64,000 nucleotides of DNA from Paenibacillus pasadenensis (GTDB taxonomy: Bacteria > Bacillota > Bacilli > Paenibacillales > Paenibacillaceae), in NCBI RefSeq assembly GCF_023715725.1, contig NZ_JAMBOT010000002.1:620001-684000 (forward strand), given 5' to 3'. The position numbers and the translations under genes are program-made. Under the pieces are notes generated by a model. The model had not been told where the DNA came from, searched no databases, and was given only the letters and a program-made list of their open reading frames with translations. This document shows positions 8,126 to 17,217 of the stretch, in pieces. The first letter of the stretch is position 1, and each line of letters starts with the position of its first letter.

Positions 8126-8546
8126 TTTACTGGCGGGATTGTTTATGGCGTTGCTTGGTCTAGCCGGCGGGGTAGCGGTTGGCAGCGGCATGGTAGCGCT
8201 GCTGATCGTGTTTGATCTTATTCCGCGGCTTGCCCAGCTGTCCCGGGCGTTCCGTTTGTCCGCCGTGTTTGAGTCAGCGGTTGTCGGCGGCTCCCTGTTT
8301 TGGACATGGGCGGACTTTTTTGAATGGAAGCTGTCATTACCGCCGCAGCTCGCGCTTCCTTTGCCGGGTCTGCTCTGCGGCATTTTCATCGGCATGCTGG
8401 CAGCTGCGCTTACTGAGGTTATGAACGTACTGCCGATTTTGGCCAAGCGTCTGCGGCTTACCGCTTATCTGGGAGCTTTAGTCATGGCGATGGTGCTGGG
8501 CAAAACGGTGGGCTCGCTGTTCGATTGGCTCGTTTATCAATGGTAA
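8118..8546 (+). CDS. spoVAB: Stage V sporulation protein AB
   Basis: 142 residues with four hydrophobic segments, typical of SpoVAB, a small polytopic spore inner-membrane protein encoded next to spoVAA. The start overlaps the spoVAA stop, so the two are probably translationally coupled. In Bacillus spoVAC, spoVAD, spoVAEb and spoVAEa follow; here spoVAF comes next. Confidence 0.83.
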   Translation: MTDLLAGLFMALLGLAGGVAVGSGMVALLIVFDLIPRLAQLSRAFRLSAVFESAVVGGSLFWTWADFFEWKLSLPPQLALPLPGLLCGIFIGMLAAALTEVMNVLPILAKRLRLTAYLGALVMAMVLGKTVGSLFDWLVYQW

Positions 8547-8586
8547 CGCTTCTGGAAAAGTTCAAACCAAAGAGGGGTGATGCTGC

Positions 8587-11100
8587 GTGACGAAATGGCA
8601 GCGTGTAAGACGGATCGGCGAGGAGAACAAGGAAGAAGGATCGCCTGAACGGGAGCTTGACCGGGATGACGGTGAAACGGGCGACGGACAATGGGAAGGC
8701 CTGCTGGAAGAAGTCGACCGCCAGGATCAGGCTGAACGGATTCCGCAGCCGATTATAGCAAGGCGTTCCGACCGGGAAAGCTCTGACGGGCGAGAAGATT
8801 GGATGGAAGCTCTGCTGCTGGAAACAGCGGCCGATCCTGGTGAGCCGGAGGCAGCCAGAGAGCATTCAGCTGGCGAAGACGATTGGGTAGCGCTGCTGGA
8901 TGAGGAAAAAGGGAAGCACAACGAGCGCCGGCTTGACACGGATCGCACGCAGGTGCGAGGACAAGAGACTCGGGAAAGCTCATTCGCTGTAAACGGCAAA
9001 GACCAGAACCGGTTTGACGATGGGCTGGACGAGCTTGCCGACGCGCTGCTGCAGGACGGAGACGGGGATGCGGAGCTGCGCGAGCGCCATGCGAAACCTG
9101 CCGAATTGGAAAAGGACCGGGATGAAGCGCCGCGCATGAGCGCCAATCCTGAGCATCTTCGAACGCATCCAGACGAGGCCGGCCGCAGCGGCAGGCGTGA
9201 CAAGGATGCGAATCAAAGAGACAAAAGCGACCGCCGGGACGCTGCAGAACATGGCCGTGAGGAAGCCGAGATGCATGACCGGGACGCTGAGATGAAGCCC
9301 ATGTCTGATCGGGAGCTTGCCCGTGAAGCGGGCATTGGCCACCGGGAAGGCGCGAAGCATATAAAAATGGAGCGGCGTGGCAAGGAATCGGAAGGACGCT
9401 CGCATCAAGCAAAGGGCGGGAGCGGTGAAGCAGCTTTAGACAGAGAAGAAGACCCGCGCCGCGGCGGGAAGGAGCTTCGTGCAGAGCGCAGCCCGGACCG
9501 CAAGGAAGAATCCGCTGAAGGATCGGGACGGAACCGAAATGCGCACCACGGTCATGATGACGGGGGGCGTGAAAAGCAGAAGAAGGCTGGAGATAAAGAG
9601 GGCGCTAATGCGGCCCCGGGGACGGACGGCGATATGGAGCCGATTCCGGAAGACATTGAAGCTGTTGTCGACCGGCTGAAGGAAGAGGTCGGCTACAAAA
9701 CAAGCTTCGACGTCATCGTTCGCGAAATGACGCTTGGCGGCAGAAAAACCGCCTTTTTCATGCTAAACGGCTTGACGAACGGCCTAGTTATGACGGAGGT
9801 TTTGCAGCGGCTTACGTTTCTGCAATCAGACAGCATTACCACCGACGCGCTGGAATCGTTCATGAGGTTATATGTGCCGGCCGTTCAGGTGGAGCAAGAG
9901 GATGACTGGAACATGATGCTGACGGCCGTGTTGAGCGGCTCCACCGGCATGTTTATCGATGGCGAGCCGAGAATGCTCATCCTGGATGCAAAATCGTTCC
10001 CGATCCGCAGTCCGGAGGAGCCGTCGCTGGAGCGGGTCGTGCGCGGTTCCCGCGACGGCTTTGTCGAGACGCTGCTCATGAACGTATCGCTTGTGCGCCG
10101 CCGTTTGCGCGATCCTATGCTTCGTTACGAAATTTTGCGCGTCGGCGAGCGGACCCGCAGCGACGTCTGTATCGCTTATATTGACGATATCGTAGATAAA
10201 GAGCTGCTGGAGTCGATCCGCGATAAAATATCCGCCGTGCAGATTGACGGCCTGCCGCTTGCGGACAAACAGCTGGAGGAGGCGACCGTCAAACGGGGGT
10301 GGAACCCATACCCGATGGTTCGTTACTCGGAACGCCCCGATGTCGTCTCGGCGCATCTGCTGGAGGGCAGCGTAGCTGTATTTGTGGATACCTCGCCAAG
10401 CGTCATGATTTTGCCGACAACCTTTTTTGATCTGGTGCAGCATGCGGAGGAGAACCGGCAAACGCCGTTTATCGGCACCTATCTTCGCTGGATTCGTTTT
10501 ATGGGCATATTGGGCTCGTTGTTCCTTGTGCCGGTTTGGCTGCTGTTTGCGATTAATCCCGGCATGCTGCCGCCGTCGCTGGCGTTCATCGGGCCCGACA
10601 AGTTCAGCAAAATTCCGCTGGTGTTTCAATTTCTGCTCGCGGAGGCCGGCATCGATCTGATGCGGATGGCCGCCATTCACACTCCGACGCCGCTGGCGCT
10701 TGCCATATCGCTCGTTTCGGCGATACTCGTCGGCGATATAGCGGTGCAGACGGGATTGTTCATTAACGAGGTTATTCTTTATATGGCCGTGGCGGCGGTC
10801 GGCATGTTCGCAACGCCGAGTTATGAGCTTAGTTTGGCAAACCGGATTGTAAGGCTGGCGCTGATCTGTCTCGTTTCACTGTTCCATGTGCCGGGTCTCG
10901 TCATCGGCTGGACAGCTGTGTTCATCATGCTCTGCATGCAGCGTTCGTTCAACCGGCCTTACCTGTGGCCGTTCATCCCGTTTGACCCGCGCGGCATGCT
11001 TAACATTTTGCTGCGGCTGCCGGTGATGAAAAACAAGACCCGCCCGAATCTGCTGAGGCCGCAGCAACAGAACAAAATGCCGCGCGGCGAACCGAACTAA
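8587..11100 (+). CDS. spoVAF: SpoVAF-type spore germination protein with a long charged N-terminal extension
   Basis: 837 residues, against about 490 for B. subtilis SpoVAF. Residues ~350-837 are the GerA-type core: a soluble domain (EDIEAVVDRLKEEVGY onward) then several membrane helices from ~635 (FMGILGSLFLVPVWLLF) and the conserved basic tail PYLWPFIPFDPRG. SpoVAF belongs with the GerA A-subunits and is known to form an ion channel with FigP that amplifies germination. Residues 1-350 are very hydrophilic (Asp, Glu, Arg, Lys, Gly), probably disordered. Four acidic Trp/Leu-Leu motifs lie near residues 36-42, 72-79, 100-106 and 150-157. GTG 8587 follows GAGGGGTGA (8573-8581). The frame is continuous, so the extension is genuinely in frame. 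Confidence 0.86.
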   Translation: MTKWQRVRRIGEENKEEGSPERELDRDDGETGDGQWEGLLEEVDRQDQAERIPQPIIARRSDRESSDGREDWMEALLLETAADPGEPEAAREHSAGEDDWVALLDEEKGKHNERRLDTDRTQVRGQETRESSFAVNGKDQNRFDDGLDELADALLQDGDGDAELRERHAKPAELEKDRDEAPRMSANPEHLRTHPDEAGRSGRRDKDANQRDKSDRRDAAEHGREEAEMHDRDAEMKPMSDRELAREAGIGHREGAKHIKMERRGKESEGRSHQAKGGSGEAALDREEDPRRGGKELRAERSPDRKEESAEGSGRNRNAHHGHDDGGREKQKKAGDKEGANAAPGTDGDMEPIPEDIEAVVDRLKEEVGYKTSFDVIVREMTLGGRKTAFFMLNGLTNGLVMTEVLQRLTFLQSDSITTDALESFMRLYVPAVQVEQEDDWNMMLTAVLSGSTGMFIDGEPRMLILDAKSFPIRSPEEPSLERVVRGSRDGFVETLLMNVSLVRRRLRDPMLRYEILRVGERTRSDVCIAYIDDIVDKELLESIRDKISAVQIDGLPLADKQLEEATVKRGWNPYPMVRYSERPDVVSAHLLEGSVAVFVDTSPSVMILPTTFFDLVQHAEENRQTPFIGTYLRWIRFMGILGSLFLVPVWLLFAINPGMLPPSLAFIGPDKFSKIPLVFQFLLAEAGIDLMRMAAIHTPTPLALAISLVSAILVGDIAVQTGLFINEVILYMAVAAVGMFATPSYELSLANRIVRLALICLVSLFHVPGLVIGWTAVFIMLCMQRSFNRPYLWPFIPFDPRGMLNILLRLPVMKNKTRPNLLRPQQQNKMPRGEPN

Positions 11101-11168
11101 GCCTCCTGGGCAACCCCTAATGTAAGAAATGCAAATGAAACGACACAAAATCCATTTCTCCTTTTGCC

Positions 11169-11216
11169 GGGGTTCGTTTATACTTATGTCATAATAGGAC
11201 AAACGAACCCCTTTTT
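11169..11216 (+). terminator. Terminator of the spoVA operon
   Basis: Perfect 11-bp inverted repeat GGGGTTCGTTT (11169-11179) / AAACGAACCCC (11201-11211) followed by TTTTT. The loop is unusually long (21 bases) and AT-rich. It ends 33 bases before the lysA start, so it could also act as an attenuator for lysA. Confidence 0.75.
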
Positions 11217-11248
11217 AGCTGTTGCCGGGGAGAAAGAGGTATGGATCA

Positions 11249-12580
11249 ATGTATTTTCACGGAACCTCCAAAATTAACGACCAGGGCCGCTTAGAAATCG
11301 GCGGATGTGATACGAAGGATCTCGCCGAGCAGTTCGGCACCCCGCTGTACATCGTGGACGAGGCGCTTGTACGCCAGCGCGCCCGCGAGTATGTGGAAGC
11401 GTTCAAGGCTTCCGGCTTCCGTTTCCAGGTTGCATACGCCAGCAAGGCGTTCAGCACGGTGGCCATGTGCGCCATCGCCGAGCAGGAAGGCCTGTCCCTT
11501 GACGTCGTCAGCGACGGCGAGCTGCATACGGCTATGCAGGCCGGCTTCCCGGCTGAGCGCATCCACTTCCACGGCAACAACAAAACGCCTTTCGAAATCG
11601 AAATGGCGCTTGATGCCGGCATTGGCTGTTTTGTTGCCGACAATTTCTCCGAGCTGCAGCTGCTGAACGCAATTGCCGCTTCCAAAGGCCGCAAGGCTAA
11701 TATTTTGCTGCGCATTACGCCTGGTGTAGAGGCTCATACGCATGATTACATCTCCACCGGCCAGCAGGATTCCAAATTCGGCTTTGACCTCGCGGGCGGA
11801 GCAGCATTCAAGGCGGTTGAGGAATCGCTTAAGCTGGACAATCTTGTTCTGCTTGGCGTTCACTCCCACATCGGCTCGCAAATTTTCGAGGTGGAAGGCT
11901 TCCGCATGGCTGCGGCTAAAGTCGCCGAGTTCGCGGTCGACGTCCGCAACAAGCTGGGACAGGTATTCCGCGTCATCAATCTTGGCGGAGGCTTCGGCAT
12001 CCGTTACACGAGCGAGGACAGCCCGCTTCCGGTTAAGGAATATATCGGCGCTATTACCGACGCGATCCGCGTCAACTTTACGGATGCCGTTTACCCGCTG
12101 CCGGAAATTTGGGTTGAGCCGGGCCGCAGCATCGTCGGCGATGCCGGCACGACGCTGTACACGGTCGGCACCAACAAGGACATCCCCGGCGTTCGCAAAT
12201 ACATCGCAGTTGACGGCGGCATGACGGATAACCCGCGTCCTGCTCTTTACGAGTCCAAGTATGAAGCGGTTCTGGCGAACCGTGCGACTGAGCCGGCTGC
12301 CGAGACGGTTTCCGTAGCGGGCAAATGCTGCGAAAGCGGCGACATGCTGATCTGGGATCTGCAGCTTCCAAAGGCAGAAACCGGAGATCTGCTCGCTGTA
12401 TTCTGCACGGGCGCATACAACTACGCTATGGCGTCCAACTATAACCGCATCCGTCGTCCGGCAGTTGTGCTGGTCAAGGACGGCCAAGCTGACATCGCCG
12501 TACAACGCGAGTCGCTGGAGGACATTTCGCGCAACGATCTGCTTCCTGAGCGTCTGCGCAAAGCACAAGTTCAATCTTAA
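11249..12580 (+). CDS. lysA: Diaminopimelate decarboxylase
   Basis: 443 residues, fold-type III PLP enzyme making L-lysine from meso-diaminopimelate. The PLP lysine is K66 in VAYASKAF; HFHGNNK, VHSHIGSQ, the glycine-rich phosphate loop NLGGGFGI, WVEPGRS and the catalytic CESGD (C361) are all visible. ATG 11249 is chosen since AGAAAGAGGT lies 8 bases upstream; the frame opens at 11222. It follows the spoVA operon, as in Bacillus. No lysine riboswitch was recognised upstream. Confidence 0.96.
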   Translation: MYFHGTSKINDQGRLEIGGCDTKDLAEQFGTPLYIVDEALVRQRAREYVEAFKASGFRFQVAYASKAFSTVAMCAIAEQEGLSLDVVSDGELHTAMQAGFPAERIHFHGNNKTPFEIEMALDAGIGCFVADNFSELQLLNAIAASKGRKANILLRITPGVEAHTHDYISTGQQDSKFGFDLAGGAAFKAVEESLKLDNLVLLGVHSHIGSQIFEVEGFRMAAAKVAEFAVDVRNKLGQVFRVINLGGGFGIRYTSEDSPLPVKEYIGAITDAIRVNFTDAVYPLPEIWVEPGRSIVGDAGTTLYTVGTNKDIPGVRKYIAVDGGMTDNPRPALYESKYEAVLANRATEPAAETVSVAGKCCESGDMLIWDLQLPKAETGDLLAVFCTGAYNYAMASNYNRIRRPAVVLVKDGQADIAVQRESLEDISRNDLLPERLRKAQVQS

Positions 12581-12592
12581 TCTGGTTGACGG

Positions 12593-12619
12593 CAGGTCTC
12601 CCCAAGGAGACCTGTTTTG
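12593..12619 (+). terminator. Terminator of lysA
   Basis: CAGGTCTCC (12593-12601) and GGAGACCTG (12606-12614), a perfect 9-bp stem with a 4-base loop, then TTTTGCTTT. Confidence 0.85.
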
Positions 12620-12693
12620 CTTTGCGGCATAGACGTGTTGTATGATAAACTCCGTACATAGTTTTTAATTTCTGAATCAGGAGTGATGACCAA

Positions 12694-13125
12694 ATGGCAA
12701 AACAAGCAAAAATTACGCTCGAAAACGGCGGAGAAGTCATTCTGGATCTGTTTGACCAGGATGCTCCCAATACGGTAGCCAACTTTGAGAAGCTGGCAAA
12801 CGAGGGCTTTTACAACGGGCTGTCCTTCCATCGCGTCATTCCAGGCTTCGTCGCTCAAGGCGGCTGCCCGAACGGAACTGGCACAGGCGGTCCTGGCTAC
12901 ACGATCAACTGCGAGATTAACCCGAACAAACATGAGCGCGGTTCCCTCGCCATGGCGCATGCGGGTCGCAACACGGGCGGCAGCCAATTCTATATCTGCT
13001 ATCAGCCGCAACCGCATCTGGACGGCCAACATACCGTTTTTGGCAAAGTGGTTAAAGGCATGGAGTACGTGGATGCTTTTAAAGGCCGCGACAAAATGTC
13101 CAAGGTCGAAATTACGGAAGCTTAA
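12694..13125 (+). CDS. ppiB: Peptidyl-prolyl cis-trans isomerase (cyclophilin)
   Basis: 143 residues, compact bacterial cyclophilin. Core signatures are [32 protein letters not shown] and [15 protein letters not shown]. It catalyses proline isomerisation during cytoplasmic protein folding. ATG 12694 follows CAGGAGTGA. It lies between lysA and the rib operon, the same neighbourhood as in B. subtilis. Confidence 0.95.
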   Translation: MAKQAKITLENGGEVILDLFDQDAPNTVANFEKLANEGFYNGLSFHRVIPGFVAQGGCPNGTGTGGPGYTINCEINPNKHERGSLAMAHAGRNTGGSQFYICYQPQPHLDGQHTVFGKVVKGMEYVDAFKGRDKMSKVEITEA

Positions 13126-13140
13126 TTCCGATCTTTTTAG

Positions 13141-13169
13141 TTGTCATTTGCGGCAACTGCTGCTATGAT
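13141..13169 (+). promoter_or_regulatory. Vegetative promoter of the riboflavin operon
   Basis: TTGTCA (13141-13146), a 17-base spacer, and TATGAT (13164-13169). Predicted start near 13176, about 25 bases before the FMN aptamer. Confidence 0.75.
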
Positions 13170-13194
13170 AAAAAGTAAGTAACCAAATAAAATA

Positions 13195-13401
13195 TGCGAA
13201 CCTTCGGGGCAGGGTGAAATTCCCAACCGGCGGTGATCCGGAGATTTCGCGGCAAGGGCACAAGTCCCGCTGCGAAGTTCCGGTCAGTCCGTGACCCGTA
13301 CGCAAGCCAACGTTAACCTTTTGATAGGCAGAGTTGCTTGTGTCCGGTGGACCTGGTGAAATTCCGGGACCGACAGTATAGTCTGGATGGGAGAAGGAAT
13401 C
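13195..13401 (+). ncRNA. FMN riboswitch (RFN element)
   Basis: The conserved RFN blocks are present in order: CTTCGGGGCAGGGTGAAATTC, the ACCGGCGGTGAT segment, AGTCCGTGACCCG, GGTGGACCTGGTGAAATTCC, GACCGACAGTATAGTCTGGAT and the closing GGGAGAAGG. FMN binding lowers rib operon expression. The aptamer is followed by an expression platform of about 200 bases ending in a terminator that overlaps the ribD ribosome site. Confidence 0.97.
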
Positions 13402-13596
13402 GCTGATATACAGCATTGCAAGGGACTGCTCTTGCTTATTCGAGTTGGCTTTTCCTTATGCTTGGGGAAGCTAGTTTGTTAAGCTTGGCTTATTTGCGCA
13501 ACGTTCATTTGAATTCTGATGGCTTCTTTATTATTAGCTATCGTTTCTTTGGCGTATCGCTTCTAGTTTCCTGCGGCTTAATCGGCGCATCTAACC

Positions 13597-13627
13597 ATCA
13601 CCTCCGAAGCTATCGGGGGTGTTTTTT
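13597..13627 (+). terminator. FMN-riboswitch terminator overlapping the ribD ribosome site
   Basis: CACCTCCG pairs with CGGGGGTG (one wobble) around AAGCTAT, then TTTTTTG. The right arm GGGGGTG (13615-13621) is also the only Shine-Dalgarno-like sequence for the ribD GTG at 13631. The hairpin could therefore stop transcription and also hide the ribosome site. Confidence 0.8.
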
Positions 13628-13630
13628 GTT

Positions 13631-14743
13631 GTGATAGAAACGATTGACGACCGCTATTACATGGACCTTGCGCTGGCGATGGCCCGTAAAACAGCCGGGC
13701 AGACGTCGGTTAATCCCGTTGTCGGCTGCGTCGTGGTCAAGGAGGGACGAATCGTCGGCATGGGTGCGCATCTGAAACGCGGCGAAGGGCACGCGGAGGT
13801 GCATGCTTTAACGATGGCCGGCGAAGAAGCGAGAGGCGCGACCGTATTTGTCACGCTGGAGCCTTGCAGCCACTATGGACGGACGCCTCCATGCAGCGAG
13901 CGAATTATCGCGTCAGGCGCTTCTAAGGTCGTTGTGGCGGCGCAGGATCCGAATCCGCTTGTTGCGGGCAGCGGAATCGCCAAGCTGCGGGCAGCTGGTC
14001 TCGAGGTCGTTACGGGCGTGTTAGCGGAGGAGTCCCATCGGCTGAATGAGGCGTTCAACAAATTCATTACCAAACGTCAGCCGTTTGTTACGATAAAAGC
14101 CGCTTCGACGTTGGATGGCCGCATCGCTTCGAAAACCGGCGACAGCCGCTGGGTGACCGGCCCGGAAGCTCGGCAAGCGGTGCATGCGCTGCGCCATCGT
14201 CATACGGGCATTATGATTGGCATCGGCACGGCGCTGGCCGACGACCCGTCGCTGACGACGAGACTGCCGGTTCCCGGCATTCATCCTGTGCGGATCGTAG
14301 CCGATTCGTCACTGCGTTTGCCGCTTGCATCCAAGCTCGTTCAAGACCGGACGGCACCGACGCTGGTGCTGGCTGCCGCCGATGCTCCGCTGGAGCGGGA
14401 AGCGGAGCTGCGGGCAGCCGGAGTTGAGGTGCTGCGCTGCGGCAGCGGCAGCAAGGTGGATCTTGCCGATGCAATGGGACAGCTCGCTGCTCGCGACATC
14501 GGCTCGATTTTGCTGGAGGGCGGCGGCAAGCTTAGCGGCTCCATGCTGGAAGCCGGACTGGTCGACCGAATCGCCCTGTTCATGGCGCCAAAAATTATCG
14601 GCGGGTATGAAGCGCCAGCCTCCTTTCAATTCTCGGGCTTTAGCCGGATGGCAGATGCAATTGAGCTGGAGGATGTAGAGCTGGAACGGTACGGCCGTGA
14701 TTTTTGCATTAGCGGCAAGCCGGTTTTGAAAGGAGCGGACTGA
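13631..14743 (+). CDS. ribD: Bifunctional diaminohydroxyphosphoribosylaminopyrimidine deaminase / reductase
   Basis: 370 residues, two domains. The N-terminal zinc deaminase has GHAEVHAL and CSHYGRTPPC ligands; the C-terminal reductase starts near KAASTLDGRIAS and includes LLEGGGKLSGSML. It performs the second and third steps from GTP to riboflavin. GTG 13631 is the preferred start (GGGGGTG upstream); the ORF also opens at GTG 13619, but that lies in the terminator stem. First gene of ribD-E-BA-H. Confidence 0.95.
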   Translation: MIETIDDRYYMDLALAMARKTAGQTSVNPVVGCVVVKEGRIVGMGAHLKRGEGHAEVHALTMAGEEARGATVFVTLEPCSHYGRTPPCSERIIASGASKVVVAAQDPNPLVAGSGIAKLRAAGLEVVTGVLAEESHRLNEAFNKFITKRQPFVTIKAASTLDGRIASKTGDSRWVTGPEARQAVHALRHRHTGIMIGIGTALADDPSLTTRLPVPGIHPVRIVADSSLRLPLASKLVQDRTAPTLVLAAADAPLEREAELRAAGVEVLRCGSGSKVDLADAMGQLAARDIGSILLEGGGKLSGSMLEAGLVDRIALFMAPKIIGGYEAPASFQFSGFSRMADAIELEDVELERYGRDFCISGKPVLKGAD

Positions 14744-14744
14744 T

Positions 14745-15425
14745 ATGTTTACAGGACTGGTAGAGGAAAAAGGGACGCTGCGCAGTGTGTCGCGCCGCGG
14801 CGAGGCGATGGTGCTGGGCATATCCGCTTCAAAAGTGCTGGAGGGAGCGGCGCTTGGCGACAGCATTGCAGTCAACGGCGTTTGCCTGACGGTAACCTCC
14901 TTTGACAGCCGCAGCTTCACCGTTGACGTGATGCCGGAAACGTTCCGCCATACGAATCTTGGCGAGCTGCCTCCAGGCAGTCCGGTCAATCTGGAGCGGG
15001 CCATGCGGGCCAACGGCCGGTTTGGCGGTCATATTGTGCAGGGGCATGTAGATGGAGTCGGAATTATAACAGACCGCCTGGCTCATGCAAATGCTGTCGC
15101 GTTTACAATCCGGCTGAAGGATGCAGCCAATCTCCGCTACATTATCCCGAGAGGCTCCATCACGCTTGATGGCATCAGCCTGACTGTGACGGAAACTTCC
15201 GGTGACCGCTTCACGGTGTCGATCATTCCGCACACGCTGGCTGAAACGGTGCTGCAGCACAAACAGCCTGGGGATACCGTCAATATCGAATGCGACGTGC
15301 TCGGCAAATACGTGGATCACTTGCTGAATTTCGCAAACGGAAGCCATGAAGCCGCTGGAGCTGGAGGCGGCCGATCAGCTGGCGGACTGAGCGCGGCATT
15401 TCTTGCGGAGAATGGATTTGCATAA
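14745..15425 (+). CDS. ribE: Riboflavin synthase alpha chain
   Basis: 226 residues with two tandem lumazine-binding repeats. The first begins MFTGLVEEKGTL with SIAVNGVCLTV; the second has GHIVQGHVDGVG and GSITLDGISLTV. It converts two 6,7-dimethyl-8-ribityllumazine to riboflavin. One base separates it from ribD; the tail after residue ~200 is Gly/Ala-rich and slightly longer than usual. Confidence 0.95.
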   Translation: MFTGLVEEKGTLRSVSRRGEAMVLGISASKVLEGAALGDSIAVNGVCLTVTSFDSRSFTVDVMPETFRHTNLGELPPGSPVNLERAMRANGRFGGHIVQGHVDGVGIITDRLAHANAVAFTIRLKDAANLRYIIPRGSITLDGISLTVTETSGDRFTVSIIPHTLAETVLQHKQPGDTVNIECDVLGKYVDHLLNFANGSHEAAGAGGGRSAGGLSAAFLAENGFA

Positions 15426-15440
15426 CAGGGAGGGATAGCG

Positions 15441-16673
15441 ATGAGCCGCATAGACCATCAAGAGGGCAATACGCCTTTTAACACCATCGAGGAAGCTGTG
15501 CATGATCTGCTCGCCGGTAAACCGGTCATCGTCGTGGACGATGAGGACCGTGAAAACGAAGGCGATCTAATCGCTTTGGCCGACACGATAACTCCAGCCA
15601 TTATTAATTTTATGATCACCGAGGCCAGAGGTCTTGTGTGCGTGCCGATTACGGCTGAACGGGCGAGAGAGCTGGATTTGCCGCCCATGGTGACGCGGAA
15701 CACGGACTATCACGGCACGGCCTTTACGGTGTCGGTCGACCATATCAATACGACCACTGGCATATCCGCACATGAGCGCTCCGAAACGATCCGCGCGCTT
15801 GTAGACGGTACGGCCAAAGCGGATGACTTCCGGCGTCCCGGTCATATTTTCCCGCTGATCGCTAAAGACGGCGGCGTGCTGAGACGCGCCGGGCATACCG
15901 AGGCGGCAATCGATCTCGCTCATTTATGCGGCTCCAAGCCTGGCGCTGTTATTTGCGAGATTATTAAGGAAGACGGCACGATGGCGAGGCTGGCGGATCT
16001 GGCTGATTTTAAACAGAAGCATGATCTCAAGCTCATCACCATTCAGGAGCTGATACAATACCGCAACCGTCAGGAGCAGCTCGTAGAACGAGTGGTAGAA
16101 GTGAATATGCCGACGGATTTTGGCGTATTCCGCGCTGTCGCCTATACGAATGAGGTGGACGGCAAGGAGCATATCGCTATTGTCAAAGGTGAGATCGATT
16201 CCGAGAAACCGACGCTGGTGCGTGTGCATTCGGAATGCCTGACCGGCGACGTATTCCATTCTCGCCGCTGCGACTGCGGGCCGCAGCTCGCCGCCGCGCT
16301 GAAACAAATTGAACAGGCAGGCAGCGGGGTGCTGCTTTATATGCGCCAGGAAGGCCGGGGCATCGGGCTGATCAACAAGCTCAAGGCGTATCAGCTGCAG
16401 GAACAGGGGCTGGATACGGTTGAGGCTAACCTGAAGCTTGGTTTTGGCGCTGATCTGCGTGAATATGGCATTGGCGCGCAAATTTTACGAGATCTTGGCG
16501 TACGCCAAATGCGGCTGATGACGAACAATCCGCGCAAAATCCGCGGATTGGAAGGGTACGGTTTAAGCGTTGTTGAGCGTGTTCCGATTCAAATGGAGCG
16601 TAATGAAAGCAATACGGGTTACCTAAATACAAAAAAATCGAAGCTTGGCCATCTGTTGGAGTTTGAAATTTAA
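15441..16673 (+). CDS. ribBA: Bifunctional 3,4-dihydroxy-2-butanone-4-phosphate synthase / GTP cyclohydrolase II
   Basis: 410 residues. The N-terminal DHBP synthase domain has the acidic metal site [12 protein letters not shown]; the C-terminal GTP cyclohydrolase II has the zinc cluster [14 protein letters not shown], then RQEGRGIGL. It supplies both starting branches of riboflavin synthesis. ATG 15441 follows GGGAGGG. Called ribA in B. subtilis. Confidence 0.96.
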   Translation: MSRIDHQEGNTPFNTIEEAVHDLLAGKPVIVVDDEDRENEGDLIALADTITPAIINFMITEARGLVCVPITAERARELDLPPMVTRNTDYHGTAFTVSVDHINTTTGISAHERSETIRALVDGTAKADDFRRPGHIFPLIAKDGGVLRRAGHTEAAIDLAHLCGSKPGAVICEIIKEDGTMARLADLADFKQKHDLKLITIQELIQYRNRQEQLVERVVEVNMPTDFGVFRAVAYTNEVDGKEHIAIVKGEIDSEKPTLVRVHSECLTGDVFHSRRCDCGPQLAAALKQIEQAGSGVLLYMRQEGRGIGLINKLKAYQLQEQGLDTVEANLKLGFGADLREYGIGAQILRDLGVRQMRLMTNNPRKIRGLEGYGLSVVERVPIQMERNESNTGYLNTKKSKLGHLLEFEI

Positions 16674-16710
16674 GCTGAATCAAATAGAATAGAAAGGTGT
16701 GTTTAAGAGA

Positions 16711-17181
16711 ATGACGAAATATTATGAAGGACATCTGGTATCGCAAGGACTGAAATACGGGGTAGTGGTAGGGCGCTTCAACGAATTCATTACAGGCAAG
16801 CTGCTAAGCGGAGCGTTGAATGCGTTTAAGCGTCACGGCGCAGGCGATGACGAAGTTGAGGTAGCCTGGGTTCCGGGAGCGTTCGAGATTCCGCTTATCG
16901 CGCAAAAGATGGCTGAAAGCGGCAAGTATGACGCCGTTATTACGCTTGGCGCCGTAATTCGGGGATCAACTCCTCATTTTGACTATGTGTGCAGCGAGGT
17001 GGCTAAAGGTGTAGCCGCAATCAATCTCAAAACCGGCGTGCCGACGATTTTTGGCGTTCTGACGACTGACTCCATCGAGCAGGCCGTAGAGCGCGCGGGC
17101 ACAAAAGCGGGCAACAAAGGCTGGGAAGCCGCAACCGCGGCGATTGAGATGGCGAACCTGACCCGCGTTATTCAAGGCTGA
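16711..17181 (+). CDS. ribH: 6,7-dimethyl-8-ribityllumazine synthase
   Basis: 156 residues, the 60-mer-forming lumazine synthase. [22 protein letters not shown] (catalytic His) and FGVLTTD are present. It condenses the RibBA butanone with the RibD pyrimidine. ATG 16711 is preferred over the in-frame GTG at 16699, which overlaps the ribosome site GAAAGGTG. Last gene of the rib operon; no ribT or riboflavin transporter follows, and no terminator separates it from scpA. Confidence 0.95.
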   Translation: MTKYYEGHLVSQGLKYGVVVGRFNEFITGKLLSGALNAFKRHGAGDDEVEVAWVPGAFEIPLIAQKMAESGKYDAVITLGAVIRGSTPHFDYVCSEVAKGVAAINLKTGVPTIFGVLTTDSIEQAVERAGTKAGNKGWEAATAAIEMANLTRVIQG

Positions 17182-17217
17182 TTCCGTCAGCCGGCTGCAA
17201 GGAAAGGGTGAAGCGGC

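Noticed and set aside
11291..12574. 427-codon - strand ORF antisense to lysA
   Set aside because: Shadow of a complete LysA frame.
13416..13634. 72-codon ORF in the FMN expression platform
   Set aside because: No ribosome site, lies between aptamer and terminator, and is untranslated leader.
16699..16711. GTG start for ribH 12 bases upstream
   Set aside because: It overlaps the ribosome site; ATG 16711 gives the usual RibH length.
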